A stretch of DNA of 24,101 nucleotides from the NCBI GenBank assembly GCA_025399215.1, contig MU621342.1, positions 1-24,101 on the forward strand, given 5' to 3'. Below the pieces are notes generated by a model. The model was not told the origin of the DNA and made no database searches. It saw only the letters and a list, made by a program, of their open reading frames with translations. Below are positions 1 through 8,203 of this stretch, one piece after another. Every line of letters starts with the position of its first letter. The first letter of the stretch is position 1. The position numbers and the translations under genes were made by a program. This DNA is from Globomyces pollinis-pini. Its lineage: Eukaryota > Chytridiomycota > Chytridiomycetes > Rhizophydiales > Globomycetaceae.

Positions 1-146
1 TTTTAGAGAGTTCAAAACCTTGGATGGATAACGTCATGGAAATCAGCGGATATCAAACACTCTTTAATAATCCAAACAAACTTTAGATACAGTGCAATTG
101 GGAGATACATTTTTGGGTAAATATTTTATTAACAAATTGATAGAAA

Positions 147-305
147 TTAAATAAAAGAAAGGGTAGCAGGCATAAAAGCGGCTGGAGAATTTGATTTCTT
201 TGGAGCAATAGCAGTCGAGCTAACAGAACCAGTGCTGGACACACAGGACGCGTTGTCTTCAGCAGTGTTATTGAGGGCACAAGATTGGTAATTGTTGGAT
301 TGCAT
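147..305 (-). CDS. Small 52-residue protein, paralogue A of a divergent pair
   Basis: Uninterrupted reading frame from ATG at 305 to TAA at 147; an in-frame stop lies two codons upstream, so this start is the first possible. The product is 52 residues, with a Ser/Thr/Asn-rich middle and a C-terminus containing KKSNSPAAFMP and ending SFI. It has no signal peptide, membrane segment or Cys-rich pattern that I can see. It matches the plus-strand protein at 538-696 over its whole length: the same length, no gaps, and 35 of 52 residues identical by hand count. In the identical 11-residue block KKSNSPAAFMP, seven codons differ only at synonymous positions, which is strong evidence that the protein is under selection and this is a real gene. 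I do not recognise the family and assign no function. Confidence 0.8.
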   Translation of the reverse strand: MQSNNYQSCALNNTAEDNASCVSSTGSVSSTAIAPKKSNSPAAFMPATLSFI

Positions 306-350
306 TGAGAGTTAGATATGATTATTGATATTTCATTGGTCATGATCGTT

Positions 351-361
351 CTATTTAAATA
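351..361 (-). promoter_or_regulatory. TATA-like core promoter of paralogue A
   Basis: On the minus strand this reads TATTTAAATAG and ends 45 bases before the ATG at 305. The plus-strand paralogue has TATTTAAACAG at nearly the same distance from its ATG, so the element appears conserved between the two copies. Confidence 0.5.
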
Positions 362-479
362 CAATTGAAATTGGGTTGCTGTGTTGCTTGTTTTCGCTTG
401 GTGCTTTTTCTTTGGTCGTTTTTGCTTTTTTAGGATTTTCGATGAAGCAAAAAGCAATCACAACAAAGCACTCTATGAG

Positions 480-490
480 TATTTAAACAG
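480..490 (+). promoter_or_regulatory. TATA-like core promoter of paralogue B
   Basis: TATTTAAACAG ends 47 bases before the ATG at 538 and differs from the minus-strand copy at one base. The 232-bp spacer between the two start codons thus carries one such box for each direction. Confidence 0.5.
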
Positions 491-537
491 ATTGGAATTC
501 ATCAAATTCATATTCAAATCAAATCATATTTAATACA

Positions 538-696
538 ATGCAATCAGACAGATACCAAGCTTTTGTGCTCAACAACTCTGCTGATGATAGCGCTTCCTCC
601 GTTTCCAGCAACAGCTCTGTAAATTCAATGGCAATATCTGCTAAAAAGTCCAACTCACCAGCAGCCTTTATGCCTTCAACCTATTCTTTTATCTAA
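538..696 (+). CDS. Small 52-residue protein, paralogue B of a divergent pair
   Basis: Intronless frame from ATG 538 to TAA 696, 52 residues. It begins MQSDRYQ and ends with KKSNSPAAFMPSTYSFI, against MQSNNYQ and the same end with two changes in paralogue A (147-305). The middle is rich in Ser, Asn and Asp; the most conserved part is the last 17 residues, suggesting that the C-terminus is the functional segment. There is no CaaX box, signal sequence or known domain visible to me. The head-to-head arrangement and matched TATA-like boxes indicate an inverted duplication that took its core promoter along. Function unknown; it could be a small cytosolic regulator or a lineage-specific peptide precursor, neither of which the sequence proves. 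Confidence 0.8.
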   Translation: MQSDRYQAFVLNNSADDSASSVSSNSSVNSMAISAKKSNSPAAFMPSTYSFI

Positions 697-1122
697 ACTA
701 TTATCAACTGTCAATAAAAATTATTTAATTGTATTCAACTTTACAAATATACTCAAATTGTCTTCGAATCATATAAATAATGAAATTAATTGACCAGGTC
801 TTCAAATGTCCAGCTCAAAGTTCATCTTGTGCAATGAGGAACACTTGGAAACTTATTTTGGTGGATGACGTTGAAGCCAATCTACAATTTTATGCAAGGA
901 TGACAGTATGGAATTTAAATCCAAGTAAAGAATGAAATTGTACCATAAATTGATCTGGATTGTCTTTTTGTTACTTTGTTGTCCATAATTTCCAATTGCA
1001 TCAATAGAAACCATCCTTCAGTCATTGAAGTTGTTTGAAGATTATTGACCCTTAGTCATTGTGATTCGTGTGGCGGTAACCCTTGTATTTAATTTTGAAC
1101 CAAATTATTTTTCCTAATCAAA
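697..1122. other. Non-coding stretch with a partial repeat
   Basis: I find no gene here on either strand. Positions 755 to about 850 resemble the inverted sequence upstream of the F-box/ankyrin gene at the right edge of the window (separate entry). The rest is AT-rich, with stops in all frames, and presumably holds the 3' end of the small plus-strand gene and the promoter of the IF1-like gene. Confidence 0.5.
755..850 (+). repeat. Copy 1 of an inverted dispersed repeat
   Basis: The first 28 bases (755-782) are identical to the reverse complement of the last 28 bases of the window (24074-24101). The next part shares GACCAGGTCTTCAA with one small gap, and similarity fades over the following 40-50 bases. 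The second copy lies directly upstream of the F-box/ankyrin gene, so this may be a promoter-region remnant of a duplicated gene. I could not detect F-box or ankyrin coding sequence downstream of copy 1. Confidence 0.6.
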
Positions 1123-1526
1123 ATGCAAAGAGTTCAAAATGTATCCTATCGTCTGATTAGATCAATTCAATCAAGACGTTTTTATGGAACCATCAGAGAT
1201 GCTGGAGGTGTAATGGGTAAGAAAGCTACCGTTGAAGAAGAAAAATTCATTCATGATCATGAAGGTAAATTATTGGGTTTTAACTCGTTGTAGTTGAAGT
1301 ACTTGATAAATTCAAGAAAACTTTAAAAGAAAAAGAAGCTGCTGCTGCTGAAGCCGCTGCTAAGAAAGCTGCTGAACCTGAAGAACCTCATATTAAAATT
1401 AATCCAACTGGACCATATGGATCTGCCAAAAGTGGTGCTTTGGGCGACAAAGAATCTGCTGCTGAAGCTACTTATTTCAGAAAGCTGGATAACGAAAAGA
1501 TAAACCACCTCAAAGAAAAGAAATAA
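1123..1526 (+). CDS. Mitochondrial ATPase inhibitor (IF1)-like protein with two inhibitor-like segments
   Basis: Exons 1123-1264 and 1294-1526, one 29-nt intron (GTAAAT...TAG), 124 residues. The N-terminus has basic, hydroxylated residues (RLIRSIQSRRF) typical of a mitochondrial presequence. Residues 22-60 begin TIRDAGGVMGKK followed by an E-rich helix, matching the IF1 start pattern of an AGG/GK stretch and then acidic residues. An Ala/Glu/Lys linker follows. Residues 95-124 again look like IF1: GALGDKESAAEATYFRK, then a charged helix with HLKEKK resembling the yeast Inh1 core. IF1 proteins block the F1-ATPase when the proton gradient collapses and normally carry a single inhibitory segment. 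Family assignment rests on motif resemblance; the double arrangement is seen directly. Confidence 0.65.
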
Positions 1527-1649
1527 ATATTCAATTCATTTAATTACATCAAACCCTTTATATTTTTGGTTATTGAGATTGTAATTCAATTCATCAATCT
1601 TTTTTGGTCATAAGTTCAGTTTAGCGGTCGTCCAGTTTTCTACAATTTT

Positions 1650-2613
1650 ATGAGCGAATTACGATTATTCAGATCTGCTTGGGGAAACACAACTCCTTGG
1701 GATATTATGATGCCACGGTTAAAGAACGAAGGGTTCTATGGGGTAGAAGCGTCCATTTTGGGTACTTCAATTTGCATTTTTGATATGAATAGATACTGGG
1801 TATCCAGATCATCAACCATTTATGGATTTGCTTAAGAAACATGATATGAAATGGTATAATTCTTTGAATAACTCTCCAGGATCTGTGGTCTGTATACATG
1901 CTGGGAGAACTACAGTATCTTTTCCGTTTATTAACTGTGCAGTTGGTGCTCCAAAACAACTTGAACTTCAACAACATATTGATAATTTCAAATCACAATT
2001 GGATATCATCAAATCAATGGAAGTTGAACCAATTCATATTAACTGTCATTCGGGTTTGGATGATTTTTCCTTTCAAGACGCTGTGAGCTTTTTTAAGAGT
2101 GTTGAAGGATTAGAAACTAAAGTTGGATTGAAATGTAGTTTATCCCATGAAACTCATCGTGGTCGAATATTATTTTCCCCTTGGAGAACTTTGGAACTCA
2201 TAAAAGAAATTCCGTCATTAAAGTTTACTCTAGATTTATCGCATTGGGTTGTGGTTTCTGAAAGGTTGATTGAAATTGATAGAATTTTGCCAGTATTGGA
2301 AAGAACACTACACATTCACGCAAGGTTGGCAACTCCACAAGCTTCTCAAGTCTCCAACCCTAATACTATGGATACAATTATTAAGCAATATTTTGAGAAA
2401 GTGTGGTTGACGGTATGGAAATCGCAAGCGCGTAGCAACGTTCAGTTCTTATTAGATCCAGAATATGGCCCGTTATGTGATAGCTACATGCCAAATAACA
2501 CTTGGTTTACTGATGGGAAAGTAACAAAGGTTGGAGGGGAACTTGATCTGGATGAATTGATCATCAGTGAAGGAAAGAGATTGTTTGAACTTCATAAAAT
2601 GCTCATTGCTTAA
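1650..2613 (+). CDS. Xylose-isomerase-like TIM-barrel protein (sugar isomerase/epimerase superfamily)
   Basis: Exons 1650-1761 and 1793-2613, a 31-nt intron, 310 residues. Splicing restores a continuous N-terminal strand: FYGVEASILDTGYPDHQPF. The chain alternates strands and helices as in AP-endonuclease-2 type barrels and keeps a plausible metal-binding set: Glu157 in SLSHETHRGR, Asp185 and His188 in TLDLSHW, His211/His213 in HIHAR and Glu261 in LLDPEYGP. The length fits the family. Members isomerise or epimerise sugars and sugar acids, but substrates vary widely and none can be chosen here. No targeting signal is evident, so probably cytosolic. The upstream neighbour IF1 is on the same strand 123 bp away with no functional link. 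Confidence 0.75.
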
Positions 2614-2726
2614 TAAAGACATTTCGCCCATTCGAAAGTTATTCTATCATTTATATTCAGACGTAAAATTATAAAATATACATCAATATAATACTTTGAT
2701 CCAACAATTTTATTGATATTTCACGT

Positions 2727-2939
2727 TTATTTATTTACATAGACCCGATGGATGCCTTCCTTGATTAAATCATCTAAGGATCCCCAGTTAGACTTTCCAT
2801 GACCACCTTTCTTCAATACCACTCTTGGATCAAAATGATATACTTTTGGAACATTTCTATCACGATAAGCTTTAGGAGTAAATCGATGCAAAGGGTTTCG
2901 TACAAAAGGTTCAAAATATTCAACTGAAGTTTTTTTCAT
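2727..2939 (-). CDS. Small basic protein with KKGGxGKxNWG motif
   Basis: Single-exon frame, 70 residues, ATG at 2939. It is rich in basic and aromatic residues and has VLKKGGHGKSNWGSLDDL at residues 42-59. Short Gly-rich KGGxGKxxWG motifs occur in RNA/ribosome-associated proteins such as the Stm1/SERBP1 (HABP4) group and the N-terminal region of PDCD4. This suggests a small ribosome- or RNA-binding factor, but that is motif-level inference only. No membrane segment or targeting sequence is visible. I consider the frame real because of its ordered composition and the motif near its C-terminus, not because of a family match. Confidence 0.6.
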   Translation of the reverse strand: MKKTSVEYFEPFVRNPLHRFTPKAYRDRNVPKVYHFDPRVVLKKGGHGKSNWGSLDDLIKEGIHRVYVNK

Positions 2940-3401
2940 GTTGTAAAGAATGAGTGGAAATTTTGTCGCTATTTATACAAAATCATTTTCATTTAAGCCT
3001 CAAATCGCGAACATTCCTGCAAGAACGCCACATACAGATCAAATGACGAATGGTTAGACTGACCAAACAACAATGACGAGAATATTGCGACTTATACATC
3101 AATAATTGGTATATGAGTGACTTGGTTAGATCTTGAATGGGTATAATGCACTTTGTACGGAAGTGGATTGGTATTATTTACAATCGAAAACCAATACTCC
3201 AATGCAATGCTAACCAAAGACATTTACTATAAGATAAACATTCATTTGACTATTTTCATGCTGTTTATCTTGTATTATTACAATCTATTCGACTCGGGTT
3301 CTTGTGAAACTGAATAGAATATGCATGATACTAATAATTCCGATGCTACCCACACGTTATATCAAATCGAGGTGAATAATAGTTCATATGTGATATATAT
3401 A
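2940..3401. other. Intergenic, no gene seen
   Basis: About 460 bp between the KKGG protein start and the Tfb3 stop. All frames are broken by stops and no pair of plausible short exons joins into a recognisable protein. It likely contains the promoter of the 70-residue protein and the Tfb3 3' untranslated region. Confidence 0.5.
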
Positions 3402-4515
3402 TTATTTATAAGGTAATATGTTTTGAAAAATCCCCTGAGAAGCACTCACTAAAGCTCTTTCATATGTAAACTTTGGTAAATACCCGCTTGCACGACACAA
3501 ATCCCCATGATCTTTCATCAAAGGGCCACTCCAACCACAACTATAATTCTGCGACACAGGAAAGACAATTGAATTCATGACTGTATCTAATGGAGAATAG
3601 TCAGCATCGTCTTGAATATCCTCAACTATATCGTTTTCATCTTCCAGTATTTCTACTTTGACTTCAATGACATCCATAGGTTTAAATGCCATAATTGGCG
3701 CTCTTTTGGATTTAGTTTCTGTAATTATTGAATTAATTTGTGATTTATCATTAGCAGCAGCCTCAGGATTTAGATATTGTTCATTACCAATTTTTCAATG
3801 AAATCTGTTTGTTCTTTTCGTTTGTTTTGTGCTTCGTCAATGGCCCTGTTATAGTATGCTTCTTTTCGCAACTGCTTTTCTAATTTTTCTCTTGCTAATT
3901 GATTCTGGAGCGCTTTATCTTCAGATTGCTACGTGCAACTATTAACGGATATATAACAAACCTACAAAATGAGTTTAAATTTAACATACCTGTTTTGACT
4001 TATTTGCTTCAATCAATTCCTTATTCTCCAATCTGAATTTTTCTATTCTGGCTTCTGTTTCTTGCAAATTTACATTGTTGATCAAATTAAAGACTAGATA
4101 TGAACAATATATGACATACTCATTTCTTCAGCCTCCTCTAAATAATCGTTATACTCTCGTAACGATTTAAAATCTTCTAAACGCTTGTTAAAGTACCGAC
4201 TAAGGAAATAAACAATGAATATGATACCTAACTTTTCTTCTTATTTGAACTTCTTTCTCCACATACAAGTCATCAAAAGTTTGAACGACGAAATTTCCTT
4301 TTCTTAAAGTAGTTTTACAGATAGGACATGGAGCAGGACCACTAAGAAACAATCTACAATGATCAACGTTATAGATTTGAATACCTATTCACACAAGTCT
4401 CACACATTTTATGGAAACAAGGCGAAACCAGTAACTTCAGGTTCTTATTCAAGTACTTGTCAGTCAGACAGACTGGGCATGTTTCTTGATTAACATCTGT
4501 TGTTTGATTAACCAT
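3402..4515 (-). CDS. TFB3: TFIIH/CAK assembly subunit Tfb3 (MAT1)
   Basis: Six exons on the minus strand: 4515-4385, 4353-4228, 4199-4120, 4093-3990, 3928-3788, 3761-3402; 313 residues, close to human MAT1 (309) and yeast Tfb3 (321). The N-terminal C3HC4 RING has Cys13, Cys16, Cys33, His35, Cys38, Cys41, Cys53 and Cys56. The conserved segment after it (NFVVQTFDDLYVEKEV, then KRLEDFKSLREYNDYLEE) is diagnostic. A coiled coil follows, then a C-terminal part containing YSCGWSGP and ASGYLPKFTYERAL, expected to bind the Kin28/CDK7-cyclin H pair. The protein anchors the CDK-activating kinase to core TFIIH in transcription initiation and nucleotide excision repair. Introns are 31, 28, 26, 61 and 26 nt; the 61-nt one looks double. 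Its start codon lies 8 bp from that of the divergent adrenodoxin reductase gene. Confidence 0.93.
3929..3989 (-). other. 61-nt intron that splits exactly into two abutting introns
   Basis: Protein continuity (…ANKSKQ then QSEDKALQ…) requires removal of all 61 nt. Read on the minus strand, the segment is GTATGT...TTGTAG (28 nt, 3989-3962) followed immediately by GTTTGT...ACGTAG (33 nt, 3961-3929), each of normal size for this genome with its own donor and acceptor and no exon base between them. Retaining only the second would introduce a stop. Confidence 0.6.
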
Positions 4516-4523
4516 TGAATGGG

Positions 4524-6045
4524 ATGAAGGAAAATTTTCCCAATCCAATTTTAATGAGACAATTATCGCATAAGTTACATGTTGCTATCGTTGGTGCTGG
4601 ACCAGGTTTGTTAATTGCTCCTTAATGAATTCCTTTTTATATAGGTTTGGGTTTATTCTTTAACAGATTTTAGCTGGTTTTTATACTGCTCAACAACTTT
4701 TAAAAGTACCAAAGATTCATGTGACTATGTTTGAAAAACGATTAGTACCATATGGTTTAGTTAGGTATGGAGTTGCTCCAGACCATCCAGAAGTCAAAAA
4801 TGTCATTTCCAAATTTGAACAGATTGCAAAAAACCCTCAATTTCAATATTTCGGTAATGCACATTTAGGTCAGGATTTTCAAGTTGAACAGCTCGAAAAA
4901 GCCTTTAATGCGGTTGTAATAGCATCCGGATCTCACAGTGAAAGGACATTAGGGATTGAAGGAGAAGAGGATATGAAAAACGTATTTTCGGCCAAACAGT
5001 TTGTTGGATGGTATAATGGAGATCCTGATGTTGATATCGATCCTGATTTAGAAAGTCACGACACGGCTGTTATAATTGGTCAGGGAAATGTTGCATTGGA
5101 TTGTGCACGGTTACTTCTTTCACCCATCGAGACACTTATGTCAACCGACATATCAGAACGAGCTTTAACCAAGTTACGTGATAGTAAGATCAAGCATGTT
5201 CACGTCGTTGGAAGGCGAGGAGCATTGCAGGCATCTTTTACATCCAAAGAGGTTCGTGAAATGATGGCATTACCAAATGTTAGTTTCAACCATGATGATT
5301 CCATGATAAATGATATTAAATCCGCATCTACTTATCTGAAATCCGACCGCCCCAAGAAACGTTTGATGGATCTCTTGTTGAAAGGGACCAACAATACTTC
5401 AACGACAGCCTCTTGGAACTTGAAGTTTTTATCCAGTCCCATTTCGTTTCATTCTGAAAATAAAGTGCTAAAGGGGATCAACTTTACAAAGAACAAATTA
5501 GTAGGTGACTCTCCGCCTAAAATGAAATGTCTCCCTACTGATGAAACATACTCTATACCATGTGGTTTGTTGATCAAAAGTGTTGGTTATTTGAATACAC
5601 CAGTGGAAGGTTTGCCATTTGATAACAAAAAGTGTGTTATACCAAACCTGAAGGGACGGGTGGTGGATATTGTAATAGATATTTTCGTTTCTAATGGTTA
5701 GAATGGAAACGTCAAAGATGGCGTCTATGTATCGGGTTGGATCAAGACAGGTCCCACCGGTGTCATTGCTTCAACAATGTTTGATTCTCAAGAAACTGCA
5801 AGAATGATCATTGAAGATCTTGAAACGGCTAAACCTGAAAAAAATGGTAAGAACTTTTATCTATAATTGAAGGGGTTTCTGATTTGAATTGTTTAAATAT
5901 GGATAAATGGACAAGTTTTGAAGATTGGGTACGTATTGATAACGTTGAAAAAGAGAGAGCTTCAACCGTAGGCTCTCCAAGAAGCAAAATTTGTAGCAAT
6001 GAAGAAATGCTAAATATCATAAGGCATCAAAAGAGTCAGCCATAA
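4524..6045 (+). CDS. ARH1: Mitochondrial NADPH:adrenodoxin (ferredoxin) oxidoreductase
   Basis: Exons 4524-4605, 4674-5671, 5702-5846, 5873-6045; 465 residues, introns 68, 30 and 26 nt. The N-terminal FAD-binding Rossmann motif is [11 protein letters not shown], split by the first intron. It is followed by [20 protein letters not shown] and HPEVKNV, a hallmark of the family. The NADP-binding motif is [17 protein letters not shown] with VVGRRG and [11 protein letters not shown], and the C-terminal flavin contact is [12 protein letters not shown]. It passes electrons from NADPH to mitochondrial [2Fe-2S] ferredoxin for Fe-S cluster, heme A and related synthesis. Two in-frame starts are possible, ATG 4524 and ATG 4554; the second gives a shorter presequence (MRQLSHK) and a roomier spacer to the divergent Tfb3 gene. 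The presequence is short for a matrix protein. Confidence 0.93.
4606..4673 (+). other. 68-nt intron that splits exactly into two abutting introns
   Basis: The GAGPAG motif requires removal of 4606-4673. The segment reads GTTTGT...TATATAG (39 nt, 4606-4644) and then at once GTTTGG...TTTAACAGATTTTAG (29 nt, 4645-4673). Both parts have a donor, a TAA-type branch sequence and an AG. Together with the Tfb3 case this gives two examples of a zero-length exon or doubled intron in neighbouring genes. Confidence 0.6.
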
Positions 6046-6170
6046 ACAAAAGATACTTAACAAGGCTTGGTTTTGGAACCTGTAGAAAATAATAAATTTA
6101 TATCTGTTAAAGGAGTAGGTGATGGAAGATAAATCTTGATTATATTTATTAGATGATGCTACTGTTACTC

Positions 6171-8112
6171 CTAAAAATCCCTCAGTTTCATGACCATTTG
6201 ATCAAGCCTTTGTATCTGTCCCACAAGCTGTTTACATTCACTTTTCAATATTTCGTAAAGTTTCAAATCGTTAGCCGGAAGTTTACCCACCCCACTGAGA
6301 ATATCAGTACGATTAGCCTTCTCAATCAAAACCTTTCTCTTTTCTAGTTGATAAGCATGTCTAATTTTAAGCCGATGAATGGTTTTGTAAGAATTTTGAA
6401 GTAATATTTCACTTGTACGATTTATGTCCACAAACCAGAGAATAATAGTACGAGATGCGGAATGATCCAGAGTTTTTGGTACATCCTAAAAGATAATTTA
6501 AGTTGATGAACATCATTACCTGCATAAATACTAGTCCAAATTGTAGTAACTTATACAATGCAGTTCTGGCCTCTTTCTCTTCCACAACAGCTTGTTTGGC
6601 AATCTAAAATCAGAATAGAATCATTACTTCTTTATCGTCAATTTTTAGCTTTTCCTTCAGTATTCGCCAAACTCGTTTCCCAACTTGACCACACTTCTCC
6701 ATAGCAATAGTTTCAATTATCTCTGATCGGAACTTGGTGGCCATATCTTTCAGTCGAACCACATATTTTCCACCACCCATTTCATCCTGTCTTTTAAATA
6801 TTGGAATGTCATCATGTGACATTAGTTGAAGATATTCATAGACAGGATTGATACCTGATGTGGGAGTGCAGCCATGCATAGGTAACATCACTCTAGGTTC
6901 TGACTGTGTGATTTTGATTCCGAAATTACTCAACGATACTGGCTCACTGACATCTTCTTTAATCCGTTTCATTTGATCAATAACTTGTGTAATAAATACA
7001 CCAACTAGTTCACTAGCTGGGCCGTTGACATTGATTTCTGCGTACTTTATAATTTCAAGATTTCGAAAGTGAATATGAAATTTAACAAAATTCACCTTGT
7101 AACTTTTGTCTGACTATGGATTAATTCATATACAGAAATGTTTTTACATCAAACATTAAGTTAATATCTTCTCCATTTTTCTAAAAACATCAGAAACACA
7201 ATTTAATACCTCTTTCTCCTCAATTTCTTCAAACGTAACTAAAAGTTTCCTTTTCTATAAAAGTAAGTAACATTACTTGGGTTACGGTGCCGGTAGGAAC
7301 ATCATCTTCAGTAGCAGTCCGTTGAGCATTTAATCGAGCACGTAGTTTTTTACGTTCAGTAGCAGTCAAAATCATTCCACCTTTTTCTATCTCATCATTT
7401 TCCTCATTTATCTTGGTATGTTAGTATCCAAAGTCATACTTGACGATCTACTAAAGTATTTTGCTCTTCTTTAGTAACTGGTACAATGAATCCCCAATTG
7501 AGGAGGTCCAAAACGGCAGTATGAACCTCCGATTTAACCTCTTCAAATAATTTTCGTTGTGCTATTTTTTGACTTTCAACGTCGTCTTTATCATCTTCAT
7601 CCAATATCGGAGAGATAAGATGTGTCTCCTTCTGTTTCGAATTCAATAGTCGAATTTTCCAAATTTCATTTAAAATATCAAATGGTTGTAATCTTCCATG
7701 TAACAAGATAGTTTCTAATACTGTAGATGCCTATCCAAATTAACTCGTTTGTCATGAAACTTACAGTGTTTTTAAGAATTTCTTTAATAAATAATACATA
7801 GTTTGCAAATCGATCACGTAATAGAACGTTTGCAACTACAATTTCATAATAAACCACAATTCGACCTCGTTCAACATTCGAGGCATATGTAACCAAATTG
7901 TGTTGAATGAGGATAGTCAAGACGTCTCTGATATGACTTTTTGGTTTCTTGGTTTGTAGTGTAATATATTTCAGATTTGAACGACCTCGACTTAACAGTA
8001 ACGTTGCTACTTCCTTTGATTTAGCTTTCTTGATTTAATTTACCAAAACTATCGGTCCAAAATGAGACAGAATGATATCTGAACAGAGGTCTAGTTCTAT
8101 ATTTGAAGCCAT
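6171..8112 (-). CDS. RPC82: RNA polymerase III subunit RPC82 (POLR3C/RPC3)
   Basis: Nine exons: 8112-8044, 8013-7765, 7730-7440, 7411-7286, 7254-7210, 7180-7148, 7113-6628, 6603-6520, 6485-6171; 565 residues (human 534, yeast 654). The N-terminal winged helix has LCSDIILSHFGPIVLEVATL, followed by KPKSHIRDVLTILIQHNLVTY. The middle has the LLNWGFIVPV segment and an acidic linker. The later winged-helix region is VNFVKFHIHFRNLEIIKYAE, and the C-terminus ends in a coiled coil (LYEILKSECKQLVGQIQRL). The subunit is part of the RPC82-RPC34-RPC31 trimer that opens promoters for tRNA and 5S rRNA synthesis. The fourth intron can be 31 nt (7255-7285) or 22 nt (7255-7276); both keep the frame and differ by three residues. 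It sits 91 bp downstream of ZNHIT2 on the same strand and converges with adrenodoxin reductase. Confidence 0.9.
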
Positions 8113-8203
8113 AATTTTTTTTTAGAAAATATTCTCCTACACAAGACAGACTTACATGAGATGCAGAAAAAAACCATTCATGGGAATTATTTAAGTTTAT
8201 ATA

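Noticed and set aside
83..457. 124-codon minus-strand frame overlapping the small paralogue A
   Set aside because: It runs in another frame over the 52-residue gene, whose homology and synonymous pattern show which frame is real; its own composition is that of a shadow.
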